A program made the translations under genes and the position numbers. DNA of 64,000 nt from Acidocella sp. KAb 2-4. GTDB taxonomy: Bacteria > Pseudomonadota > Alphaproteobacteria > Acetobacterales > Acetobacteraceae. Positions 48,927-57,220 of this stretch are shown here, piece by piece (the stretch's first letter is position 1; every line of letters starts with the position of its first letter). The stretch covers positions 1 through 64,000 of the forward strand of contig NZ_JAJDJU010000005.1 in assembly GCF_020567705.1 (NCBI RefSeq), read 5' to 3'. Below the pieces are notes generated by a model. That model was not told the DNA's origin. It searched no databases and saw only the letters and a list, made by a program, of their open reading frames with translations.

Positions 48927-49225
48927 CGTTTCACCTGCGAACGGCGGCGGGGCTCATCCTCGCCGTCAAGGCGCAGCCCGGGGCCAAGCGCGTGCAGATC
49001 GGCCCCGTGCTGCCCGCCGCCCCGGCGCCGGGCTGGCCGGAAGCGCGGCTGAAAATCGCCATCAACGCCGCGCCCGAGGATGGCAAGGCCAATGCCGCGA
49101 TCATCGCCGCGCTGGCCGATTGGCTGGGGGTGAAACCCGCCGCCATCACCCTTACCGCCGGAGCAACCTCGCGCGAGAAGAAATTCCTGATCACCGGGCC
49201 GGTGGCGGTGCCGGAGCTCGGCTAG
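48923..49225 (+). CDS. DUF167/UPF0235 family protein
   Basis: The 100-residue protein starts at GTG 48923, overlapping the thiolase stop as GTGA. It contains AVKAQPGAKR and INAAPEDGKANAAIIAALAD with VKPAAITLTAGATSREKKF, the UPF0235 pattern. Function unknown. Its coupling to the thiolase suggests co-expression. Confidence 0.87.
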
Positions 49226-49674
49226 TTCAGCGCCAGCACCGCGCTGTTGAGCACCGTGGCGAACCCGACCCAGGCGAGATACGGCAGCAGCAGCCACGCC
49301 GCCAATTTATCCTGCCGCCGCGCGGCCAGCACCAGCGCCGCCACCACCAGCAGCAGCGCGACGATCACCGCGACCGAGAGGCGCAGATCATGCGCGTCGA
49401 AAAACACCGGCGGCCAGAGAAAATTCAGCGCCAGCTGCGCCCACCATAGCCGCCGTGCCAGGCCCGCGCCCGGAACGCGCCATAACCGCCAGCCGGCGAT
49501 GCCGATCAGCACATACAGCACGCTCCATACCGGCCCGAACACCCAGCCCGGCGGGTTGAACGCGGGTTCGCGCAGCCCGGCGAACCAGGCACCCGGCAGG
49601 CTCAGCGCACCCACCCCCAGCCCGCCGCCCAGCGTGAGCAGGATGAACAGCCAAAGGGCGCGCCGCTCGCTCAT
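49222..49674 (-). CDS. tspO: TspO/MBR family membrane protein
   Basis: The 150-residue protein has five predicted membrane helices and the TspO core WFAGLREPAFNPPGWVFGPV followed by WSVLYVLIGIAGWRLW and LNFLWPPVFF. The family binds porphyrins and other tetrapyrrole ligands. The start overlaps the upstream gene's stop as ATGA. Confidence 0.92.
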   Translation of the reverse strand: MSERRALWLFILLTLGGGLGVGALSLPGAWFAGLREPAFNPPGWVFGPVWSVLYVLIGIAGWRLWRVPGAGLARRLWWAQLALNFLWPPVFFDAHDLRLSVAVIVALLLVVAALVLAARRQDKLAAWLLLPYLAWVGFATVLNSAVLALN

Positions 49675-50267
49675 TGCGGGTTGAGCAGCGCCAGCAGCGC
49701 ACCGGGCGGCAGGTTGAGCTGCGAATAGCCGGTGGGCGGGGTGAAATCACCCGCGGGCTGCGGCGCGAAGGAGACGGACAGCGCCGTCAAATCCGCGCTG
49801 CCCTGCGCATCATGGCCCGAGAAATGCAGCGTCACCCCGGTTGGGGTGATGCAGGCGGTGCCGGTGCCCTTCTGATCCATCACCAGATATTTTTCGCAAT
49901 CCAGCCCGGCGTAATGCCCGGTGCCCAGCGGCGTGAATTGCGCACCATCGGCATTGTAGATCTCGCCGGTCAGGGCCGAGAAATCCGGCGCTTGCACCAC
50001 CGCGTGCAGCGCCGGCACCACCACCTGAGCCTGCCCGGCTGGCAGATTGGCGAGCACATAATAGCCGCTCTGGCTCTGCACGCGGGCCAGTTGGTCGGTG
50101 GCGTCGTAGGCCAGCTGATACGTGGCCGGCGCCTTGCCCTGGGCGGTGAGCGAATAGGTCACCGCCACATCGCGCGAGGGCAGGATCACCGGCGCGGCCA
50201 GCGCGGCGGCGGGCAGCGCCGCCAGCAGCACGGCGGCGGACAATGAGCGTTTCATGGCGTTGGTCAT
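49671..50267 (-). CDS. Secreted protein of unknown function
   Basis: The 198-residue protein begins with a Sec signal (KRSLSAAVLLAALPAAALAA) and has a likely cleavage after ALAA. The mature part is beta-rich, with DVAVTYSLTAQGKAPATYQL, GTGHYAGLDCEKYLVMDQKG, and ITPTGVTLHFSGHDAQGSAD. It recalls DUF4412-like periplasmic proteins without a firm match. The start is supported by AAGGAGG at 5 bases and overlaps the aat stop. Confidence 0.7.
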   Translation of the reverse strand: MTNAMKRSLSAAVLLAALPAAALAAPVILPSRDVAVTYSLTAQGKAPATYQLAYDATDQLARVQSQSGYYVLANLPAGQAQVVVPALHAVVQAPDFSALTGEIYNADGAQFTPLGTGHYAGLDCEKYLVMDQKGTGTACITPTGVTLHFSGHDAQGSADLTALSVSFAPQPAGDFTPPTGYSQLNLPPGALLALLNPQ

Positions 50268-50929
50268 GGGGCCTCCTTTCGCATCGCCTCTATTTCACTC
50301 CACAATGCGGCAGCATCAGGGCTGACGGGAAACCGTGCCGGCAGCTCCACGGCGATGGCGAGGCGGCGGTGATACTCCCCGCGCGGGATCTCCACCGCGC
50401 CGAAGCGGGCGAGATGCGAGGTGATGAATTGCGTGTCGAGTAGCGTGAATCCGCCCAGGCGCAGCCGCGCCACCAGATGCACCAGCGCCACTTTCGAGGC
50501 ATCGGTGGCGGTGGAAAACATGCTCTCGCCAAAAAACGCTCCACCCAGCGCCACCCCATACAGCCCACCCACCAATTCGCCATCGCGCCAGGCCTCGACA
50601 CTATGCGCGAAGCCGAGCGTGAACAGTTCGTTGAACAGCCGCTCGATTTCCTCGTTGATCCAGGTCTCGGGCCGGTGCGGCCGCGAGGTGGCGCAGGCGG
50701 CGATGGTGGCGGCGAAGGCGGCATCGGCGGTCACGGTGAAGAGCGCGCCGCGCAGCGTCTTCATCAGGCTGTGGGGGATGTGAAACCCATGCAGCGGCAA
50801 CACGCCGCGCGCATCCGGGTCGAGCCAATGCAGGGTGCGGCTCTCCCGCGCCTCGGCCATGGGGAACAAGCCAAGCTGATAGGCGCGGAGCAGCAGATCG
50901 GTGGTGAGATGAAAGGGCCGCGCGGACAT
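50264..50929 (-). CDS. aat: Leucyl/phenylalanyl-tRNA-protein transferase
   Basis: The 221-residue enzyme adds Leu or Phe to N-terminal Lys or Arg, marking proteins for the N-end-rule pathway. It has LLLRAYQLGLFPMAEARESR, HWLDPDARGVLPLHGFHIPH, and FAHSVEAWRDGELVGGLYGV with FGESMFS. All are family signatures. ATG 50929 matches the family start; a TTG at 50965 would be longer. Confidence 0.94.
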   Translation of the reverse strand: MSARPFHLTTDLLLRAYQLGLFPMAEARESRTLHWLDPDARGVLPLHGFHIPHSLMKTLRGALFTVTADAAFAATIAACATSRPHRPETWINEEIERLFNELFTLGFAHSVEAWRDGELVGGLYGVALGGAFFGESMFSTATDASKVALVHLVARLRLGGFTLLDTQFITSHLARFGAVEIPRGEYHRRLAIAVELPARFPVSPDAAALWSEIEAMRKEAP

Positions 50930-50983
50930 GCCCAAGACCTCGCATATCCGCGCGGAATTTGCCAAGCGCCGTGATGTGGCCGC

Positions 50984-51011
50984 AAAAAACCCCAGGCCGT
51001 GAGGCCCGGGG
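50984..51011 (-). terminator. Intrinsic terminator
   Basis: On the minus strand CCCCGGGCC-TCAC-GGCCTGGGG is directly followed by TTTTTT. The 9-base stem has one mismatch-like G-T or C-A step. It ends the small gene at 51047-51259 before aat. Confidence 0.75.
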
Positions 51012-51046
51012 CGCAGTCTCCCTAAACTCGGCGTTGTGGTTGTTGA

Positions 51047-51259
51047 TTACCGCGTGGTTGAAGTCTTGGCCCAGTAATGGCCATGCACGAGGCCGTCGTC
51101 ATAATCGCGATGCTCAGGGCGAGCAGAGTCATGGCGTGCCTCCTTCGCGGCGTTCAGGGCCTGGATCACCGCCGCGTTGCCAGCTTCGCGCTGGCGCTGG
51201 GCCGCGGCGTGTCCGCCAAAACCATCCGGGGAGAAGGTCGGGGTCAGCTGATGACGCAT
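51047..51259 (-). CDS. Small hypothetical protein
   Basis: The 70-residue product starts at ATG 51259, 8 bases after an AGGAG site; the longer frame to 51355 lacks support. It begins MRHQLTPTFSPDGFGGHAAA and ends in EHRDYDDGLVHGHYWAKTST. It is monocistronic, with its own terminator downstream. No family recognised. Confidence 0.6.
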   Translation of the reverse strand: MRHQLTPTFSPDGFGGHAAAQRQREAGNAAVIQALNAAKEARHDSARPEHRDYDDGLVHGHYWAKTSTTR

Positions 51260-51450
51260 GATGAACTCCTGTATCAATTCTTGTGGTTGGCTTCCCACGG
51301 CGCCGGGGGGGATTGCGATTGAGAGAGAGGCGCCGCGGGAAGCTCGTGAGGTCAAACTATTTACATTGCGGCGCGATGAACAGCGGAATCTGACGGAGTT
51401 CCGCGAAATCTGTGCGTGACTTTACTGTAAATTTTTGCTATTTGTAAAAT

Positions 51451-52854
51451 ATGTCAAAAGCAGCCATCGGCAAGACCATTCGCCGGCTTCGCATGGAGCA
51501 AGGCTACACCCAGCAAGGCTTCGCGCAGAAGCTCGGTATTTCAACGTCTTATCTGAATCTTGTCGAACACGACCAGCGCAATGTCACCGCCTCGCTGTTG
51601 TTCAAGCTCACCGACATCCTGAAGGTCGATCTCGCCGCGCTCTCAGGCGTGCAGGAGCGTGAATACGAGGTGGCTCTGCGCGAGGCCTTCGCCGATCCGG
51701 TACTGGCGATCGAGCCGGTGCCAGATGCCGAGATCCAGACGTTGGCCGCCGCCCCCAACGCGGCGCGCGCCGTGCTCGCCCTGCATCGCGCTCTGGCCGG
51801 GGCGCGCGAGGAGGCGGGCGGCGGCATCACCCTGCCCTCGGGCCGCAAGATCCTGTTGCCGAACGAGGAAGTGCGGGATTTCTTCCACGATCACGAAAAC
51901 CATTTCCCGGCGCTGGAGGACGAGGCCGAGCGCATCGGCGCCGGGCTGGAAACCGCCAGCGTCGGCACCAGCCACGCCTTGGCCGAGCGCCTGCGCCGCC
52001 AGCACGGGCTGGTGGTGAGCGTACGCCCCCTACCCGGCGCGCTGCGCGTTTACGACGCCGCCAGCCGCATGCTCACCCTGTCGGAAGACCTGCCGCGCGA
52101 GAGCCGGGGGTTTCAGATGGCCTTCCAGCTCGCCTTGCTGGAGGCGCGCGAGCCGGTGGAAAAAATCGTCAAACGCGCCAACCCGACCACGCGCGACGCC
52201 GCCGAGCTGCTGCGCATCGGGTTGCTCAACTACATCGCCGGGGCGCTGCTGATGCCCTATGAGCCGACCCTCGCCGCCGCGCGCGAGCGCCGCTACGATG
52301 TGGACGCCCTGACCGCGCGCTTCGGCGTGTCTTATGAGCAGGCCTGTCACCGCCTCTCCACCCTGCAACGGGCGGGCGCGCGCGGCGTGCCGTTTTTCTT
52401 CCTGCGCGTGGATGCCGCGGGCAATGTCAGCAAGCGCTTCTCGGCGGCGGGCTTCCCGTTCATGCGCTTCGGCGGCACCTGCCCGCGCTGGATCGTGCAT
52501 TCCGCCTTCGCCACGCCCGGCGCTGTCCGTGTGCAGGTGGCGCAGCTCTCGGCCACTGAGACCTTCCTCTGCTTCGCCCGCGCCATCACCGGCCGCCCGG
52601 CCCGCTGGGGCGAGCCGCCGCCGGTGCATGTGGTGGCCATGGGCTGCGATGTCGCCCATGCCGGCGAGCTGGTTTATGGCGACGGGCTGAACCTGGCCAC
52701 GGCGGCGGTGGGCATCGGCCTCTCCTGCCGGCTGTGCGAACGCCAGGATTGCCGCTCCCGCGCCTTTCCGCCCATCGCGCACCGGCTCTCCATCGACCCG
52801 CAGACCACCAGCGCCAGCCCGTATAAGTTTGAGACCAAGACCGGAAAATTGTAG
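51451..52854 (+). CDS. ScfR-type short-chain fatty-acyl regulator (XRE plus DUF2083)
   Basis: The 467-residue protein has an N-terminal XRE HTH (residues about 8-62, MEQGYTQQGFAQKLGISTSY). An ImmA/IrrE-like middle follows, in which the HExxH site is replaced (FQMAFQLALLEARE). The C-terminal DUF2083 domain has the Cys cluster LSCRLCERQDCRSRAFPP. This is the layout of ScfR/RamB-type regulators of acetate, propionate and PHA genes, which matches the cluster to its right. The ATG has no Shine-Dalgarno sequence, so the transcript may be leaderless. Confidence 0.88.
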   Translation: MSKAAIGKTIRRLRMEQGYTQQGFAQKLGISTSYLNLVEHDQRNVTASLLFKLTDILKVDLAALSGVQEREYEVALREAFADPVLAIEPVPDAEIQTLAAAPNAARAVLALHRALAGAREEAGGGITLPSGRKILLPNEEVRDFFHDHENHFPALEDEAERIGAGLETASVGTSHALAERLRRQHGLVVSVRPLPGALRVYDAASRMLTLSEDLPRESRGFQMAFQLALLEAREPVEKIVKRANPTTRDAAELLRIGLLNYIAGALLMPYEPTLAAARERRYDVDALTARFGVSYEQACHRLSTLQRAGARGVPFFFLRVDAAGNVSKRFSAAGFPFMRFGGTCPRWIVHSAFATPGAVRVQVAQLSATETFLCFARAITGRPARWGEPPPVHVVAMGCDVAHAGELVYGDGLNLATAAVGIGLSCRLCERQDCRSRAFPPIAHRLSIDPQTTSASPYKFETKTGKL

Positions 52855-53020
52855 CGAATTGTCACACGGATGTGGCTGATCTGGCGGCGGATCTGGAGTA
52901 CCTTTCGCGCTGCAACATGAATTTAGGGTGACACGGGCCGCCGATTGACGGAGGTCAACGCCAAGTCCGCCGGGGCTGGGCATTACCGGTTGCCGGACCA
53001 CGCCCAAAAAGGAGAGCGGC

Positions 53021-53299
53021 ATGAGCGACAAATCTACCGACCCGTTCGAGATGTTCCAGATCTCCCGCGACCTGTTGACCGCGCAGCAAAAATTCCTGCC
53101 CTCGGGCAAGGTTTTCGAGCAGCTGGCCGAATATATGCGCAATGTCACCCAGGCCCAGATCGCCTATAATCAGGCGCTGATGCGCGCCCAGGCCTCGTTG
53201 ATGGCCTCGCTGATGGAGCGCCCGCTGGCCGCGGTCTCGGGCAAGCCCGAGGAACGCCCAAGCGCCGCCGCCCATAAGCCCGACACGTCGGCCCCATGA
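53021..53299 (+). CDS. Small phasin-like protein of the PHA cluster
   Basis: The 92-residue protein is mostly one long amphipathic helix (FEMFQISRDLLTAQQKFLPS to about residue 68) with a Pro/Ala-rich tail. This shape and its place ahead of the PHA synthase suggest a granule-associated phasin or synthase partner. An AAGGAGAG site precedes ATG 53021. The assignment is contextual. Confidence 0.55.
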   Translation: MSDKSTDPFEMFQISRDLLTAQQKFLPSGKVFEQLAEYMRNVTQAQIAYNQALMRAQASLMASLMERPLAAVSGKPEERPSAAAHKPDTSAP

Positions 53300-54084
53300 A
53301 CTGCATCACCAGCACGCCCTCCCCGTTCAGCCTCGCCGGAAAGCGGGGGCTCGTCGTCGGCATCGCCAACGAGCACAGCATCGCCACGGGTTGCGCCCGC
53401 GCTTTCGCCGCCTGCGGCGCGCGGCTCGGCGCCACTTATCTCAACGAAAAGGCCAAGCCCCACGTGCAGGCGGTGACGGATGAGCTCCCCTGCGACTTCC
53501 TGCTCCCCTGCGATGTGGAAAAGCCAGGCGAGCTGGAAGCGGTGTTCGGCGAAGCCGCCCAACGCTGGGGCAAGCTGGATTTCATGCTGCACGCCATCGC
53601 CTTCGCCCCCGCGGCGGATCTGCACGGCCGGGTGGTGGATACCTCGCCCGAGGGCTTCGCCCAGGCCATGGACATCTCCTGCCACTCCTTCCTGCGCATG
53701 ACCAGGCTCGCCGAGCCGCTGATGCCGGATGGCGGCTCGCTGATGACGATAACCTTTCAGGGATCTGAGCATGTGGTGCCGAACTACAATGTCATGGGCC
53801 CGGTGAAGGCGGCGCTGGAAAGCGCAGTGCGCTACGCCGCCGCCGAGCTGGGGGCCAAGAACATCCGGGTCAACGCCATCTCGCCCGGGCCCATCGCCAC
53901 CCGCGCCGCCAGCGGTATCGAGAAATTTAACGAGCTCTTGGACGCCGCCGAAAATGCTCCGGAACGGCGCCTCGCCACCATCGAGGATGTCGGCGCGCTC
54001 GCGGCCTTCCTGGCCGGCGGCGGCGCCGGGATGCTCACCGGCACCATCATCCCCGTCGATGGCGGCCAACATTTGCTCGCCTAA
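53296..54084 (+). CDS. fabI: FabI-family enoyl reductase with variant active site
   Basis: The 262-residue SDR protein has the FabI pattern GLVVGIANEHSIATGCARAF and YNVMGPVK, with Tyr164 and Lys171 in the Y-X6-K spacing. The second conserved tyrosine of E. coli FabI (Tyr146) is Phe154 here (TITFQGSEH). Located between the phasin-like gene and phaC, it may be a specialised enoyl-CoA or -ACP reductase and not the housekeeping enzyme. It overlaps the upstream stop as ATGA. Confidence 0.85.
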   Translation: MNCITSTPSPFSLAGKRGLVVGIANEHSIATGCARAFAACGARLGATYLNEKAKPHVQAVTDELPCDFLLPCDVEKPGELEAVFGEAAQRWGKLDFMLHAIAFAPAADLHGRVVDTSPEGFAQAMDISCHSFLRMTRLAEPLMPDGGSLMTITFQGSEHVVPNYNVMGPVKAALESAVRYAAAELGAKNIRVNAISPGPIATRAASGIEKFNELLDAAENAPERRLATIEDVGALAAFLAGGGAGMLTGTIIPVDGGQHLLA

Positions 54085-54099
54085 AGCCTGGAGCGGACC

Positions 54100-55809
54100 A
54101 TGAACGAGAACACTCTGAATAACCGCGACCTGGACCGCGCCCTGCACGCCGCGCAAGCGCGGCTGACCGGCGGGCTGTCGCCGTCATCGCTGGCGCTGGC
54201 CTGGGCGGATTGGTTCCTGCATTTAGGCGACCAGCCGGGCCGGCAGGTGAGCCTGGCGCGGCAGGCGGCGGCCGATTGGGCGGAGCTGGCCCGCCTCGCC
54301 CTCGGCCTGCCCGCCGAAAAACTGGTCCCCGAGCCGGAGGATCACCGCTTCACCAGCCCAAACTGGGAGCACGGCCCGCCAGCCTTCGCGGTGCAGGCCT
54401 TCCTGCGCGCCGAACGGCTGTGGGACATGGCGACCACCGGCGTACACGGGCTATCGAAAGAGAATGGCCGCATCGTCAATTTCGTCGCGCGCCAGTTGAT
54501 GGACATGATGGCGCCCTCCAACTTCCCGATGCTCAACCCCGAGGTGCTGGCCAAGTTTCAGGCCACCTCGGGCGACAGCCTGCGCGAGGGGATGCGCCAT
54601 TTCATCGAGGATCTGCAGGCCACGGGCAGCGGCACCACCCAGACCCTGCCGATGCAGCCGGGCAAGGATGTCGCCATCACCCCGGGCAATGTGGTGTTCC
54701 GCAACGAGCTGATCGAGCTGATCCAATACAGCCCCGCCACCGGCAAGGTGCGCCCCGAGCCGGTGCTGATCGTGCCGGCCTGGATCATGAAATATTACAT
54801 CCTCGACCTCTCGCCGCATAACTCGATGATCCGCTACCTGGTCGAGCAGGGCTTCACGGTGTTCTGCATCTCCTGGCGCAACCCCGATATCAGCCTGCGC
54901 GACACCAGCCTCGATGATTACCGCCGCCTCGGCGTGATGGCGGCGCTCGACGCCATCACCACGATCTGCGGCGCGCCGAAGATCCACGCCACCGGCTATT
55001 GCCTGGGCGGCACGCTGCTCAGCATCGCCGCCGCCGCCATGGCGCGCGAGCATGACGAGCGGCTGGCCAGCATCACCCTGTTGGCGGCGCAGACCGATTT
55101 CACCGAGGCGGGCGAGCTGCAACTCTTCATCAACGCCTCACAGCTCGCCTTCCTTGAGGATGCGATGTGGGCGCAGGGCTATCTCGACTCCACGCAGATG
55201 GCGGGCGCCTTCCAATTGCTGCGCTCCAACGATCTCGTCTGGTCCACCCTGATCCGCCGCTATTATCTGGGCGAGGAGACCAACCCGAACGACATGATGT
55301 CGTGGAACCGTGACGCCACGCGCATGCCCTACCGGATGCATGCCGAATATCTGCGCCACATGTTCCTCAATAACGATCTGGCCGAGGGGCGCTTCGAGGC
55401 GGGCGGGCATAAGATCTCGATCGCCGATATCCATGGGCCGTTCTTCGTCATCGGCACCGAGACCGACCACATCGCGCCCTGGCATTCGGTGTATAAGCTG
55501 CAGCTGCTCAACCATAATGATTTCACCTTCGTGCTCACCTCTGGCGGGCATAATGCGGGCGTGGTGAGCGAGCCGGGGCATCCGCACCGCCATTACTGCA
55601 TTTTGCGCCGCCGCCATGACGACCTCTACGTGCCGCCCGAGGAATGGCAGGAGAACGCCATTTGCGCCGAGGGATCGTGGTGGCCCGCCTGGGTTGAATG
55701 GCTCAACGCGCACTCAGGCGAGCCGGTGGCACCGCCGCCCATGGGCGCGCCGCAAAACGGCTACCCCATTCTCGACGCCGCCCCGGGGCAATACATCTTC
55801 CAGCGCTGA
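54100..55809 (+). CDS. phaC: Poly(3-hydroxyalkanoate) synthase
   Basis: The 569-residue enzyme polymerises hydroxyacyl-CoA into storage polyester. The lipase-box variant GYCLGG holds catalytic Cys301; Asp456 (TETDHIAPW) and His484 (GGHNAGVV) complete the triad. The N-terminal domain, with FSNPLW-like FTSPNWEHGPPAFAVQAFLR, is typical of class I enzymes. Confidence 0.95.
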   Translation: MNENTLNNRDLDRALHAAQARLTGGLSPSSLALAWADWFLHLGDQPGRQVSLARQAAADWAELARLALGLPAEKLVPEPEDHRFTSPNWEHGPPAFAVQAFLRAERLWDMATTGVHGLSKENGRIVNFVARQLMDMMAPSNFPMLNPEVLAKFQATSGDSLREGMRHFIEDLQATGSGTTQTLPMQPGKDVAITPGNVVFRNELIELIQYSPATGKVRPEPVLIVPAWIMKYYILDLSPHNSMIRYLVEQGFTVFCISWRNPDISLRDTSLDDYRRLGVMAALDAITTICGAPKIHATGYCLGGTLLSIAAAAMAREHDERLASITLLAAQTDFTEAGELQLFINASQLAFLEDAMWAQGYLDSTQMAGAFQLLRSNDLVWSTLIRRYYLGEETNPNDMMSWNRDATRMPYRMHAEYLRHMFLNNDLAEGRFEAGGHKISIADIHGPFFVIGTETDHIAPWHSVYKLQLLNHNDFTFVLTSGGHNAGVVSEPGHPHRHYCILRRRHDDLYVPPEEWQENAICAEGSWWPAWVEWLNAHSGEPVAPPPMGAPQNGYPILDAAPGQYIFQR

Positions 55810-55822
55810 AAGACCGAACGCC

Positions 55823-57220
55823 ATGGATATGAAGACCGAATTGCTCGAAAACCGGGTGTTCGACGATATCGCCGTCGGCGATTCCGCCAGCCTCGCCAAG
55901 GAGATCACGGCCGACGACATCGCCCTGTTCTCGGTCGTCTCCGGCGACATCAACCCCGCGCATCTCGACCCGGAATACGCCGAGACCGACCTGTTCCACC
56001 ACATCATCGCCCAGGGCGTGCTCACCGCCGGGCTGATCTCGGCCGTGCTCGGCACCAAGCTGCCCGGCCCGGGCACGATCTATTTGGCGCAGGAGCTGAA
56101 ATTCATCGCCCCGGTCTCGCCTGGTGACACCATCACCGCGACCTGCACCGTCACCGGCAAGATCCCCGAGAAGCGCCGGGTGATCCTGGATTGCCATTGC
56201 GCCAACCAAAACGGCCAGGAGGTGCTGCGCGGCACCGCCACGGTGCGCGCGCCGGACGAAAAAGTCTGCCGCCCGGCCATCACCCTGCCCGAGGTGCGGC
56301 TGCTGCGGCATCAACATTTCCGCAACCTGCTGGCCCGCGCCACCGCCGGCCAGCCTATCCCCACCGCGATCGCGCATCCATGCGACGACATCTCGCTGCT
56401 CGCCGCGGTGGAGGCCGCCGAGCGCAACCTCATCACCCCGATCCTGGTCGGGCCGGCGCCGCGCATCCGCGAAACCGCCGCCGCGCATGGGCTGGATATT
56501 TCGGGTTTCCAGATCATCGACACCAAACACAGCCATGAATCCGCCGCCCGCGCCGTGGCCCTGGTGCGCGCGGGCACGGCCAAGCTGCTGATGAAAGGTT
56601 CGCTGCACACCGACGAGTTGCTGCACGAGGTGATGCAGCCCGGCACCGGGCTGCGCACCAGCAAGCGGCTCAGCCATGTCTTCGTGCTCGATGTGCCCTC
56701 CTACCCGCGCCCGCTGCTGGTGACCGACGCCGCGATCAACATCGCGCCGACGTTGGAGGATAAGGTCTGCATCGTGCAAAACGCCATCGAGCTGGCGCAT
56801 GTGCTGGGCATCGACACCCCGCGCGTGGCGATCTTGGCCGCCGTGGAGACCGTGAACCCGGTGATGCAGGCGACGCTGGACGCCGCCGCCCTGTGCAAGA
56901 TGGCGGATCGCGGCCAGATCACGGGCGGCGTGCTCGATGGCCCGCTGGCGTTCGACAACGCCGTTTCCGCCGCCGCCGCCGCGCAGAAGGGCATCAAATC
57001 CGCCGTCGCCGGGCAGGCGGACATCCTGGTGGTGCCGAATATCGAGGCCGGAAACATCCTGGCCAAGCAGCTCACCTTCCTCGCCAATGCCGATGCGGCC
57101 GGAATCGTGCTCGGCGCGGCGGTGCCGATCATCCTCACCAGCCGGGCCGATGACGACCGCGCCCGCCTCGCCTCCTGCGCCGTCGCCGTGATCATGGCGG
57201 AAGCGCAAGCGCATGGCTGA
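55823..57220 (+). CDS. Bifunctional MaoC hydratase / phosphate acyltransferase
   Basis: The 465-residue fusion has an N-terminal MaoC/(R)-enoyl-CoA hydratase domain (residues about 5-140, FSVVSGDINPAHLDPEYAET, with Asp and His of the hydratase site). A phosphate acetyl/butyryltransferase domain follows from about residue 150 (DISLLAAVEAAERNLITPIL, AKLLMKGSLHTDELLHEVM, VLDGPLAFDNAVS). The second half would make acyl-phosphate for the kinase encoded next. Such fusions accompany phaC and ackA in many proteobacteria. Confidence 0.93.
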   Translation: MDMKTELLENRVFDDIAVGDSASLAKEITADDIALFSVVSGDINPAHLDPEYAETDLFHHIIAQGVLTAGLISAVLGTKLPGPGTIYLAQELKFIAPVSPGDTITATCTVTGKIPEKRRVILDCHCANQNGQEVLRGTATVRAPDEKVCRPAITLPEVRLLRHQHFRNLLARATAGQPIPTAIAHPCDDISLLAAVEAAERNLITPILVGPAPRIRETAAAHGLDISGFQIIDTKHSHESAARAVALVRAGTAKLLMKGSLHTDELLHEVMQPGTGLRTSKRLSHVFVLDVPSYPRPLLVTDAAINIAPTLEDKVCIVQNAIELAHVLGIDTPRVAILAAVETVNPVMQATLDAAALCKMADRGQITGGVLDGPLAFDNAVSAAAAAQKGIKSAVAGQADILVVPNIEAGNILAKQLTFLANADAAGIVLGAAVPIILTSRADDDRARLASCAVAVIMAEAQAHG

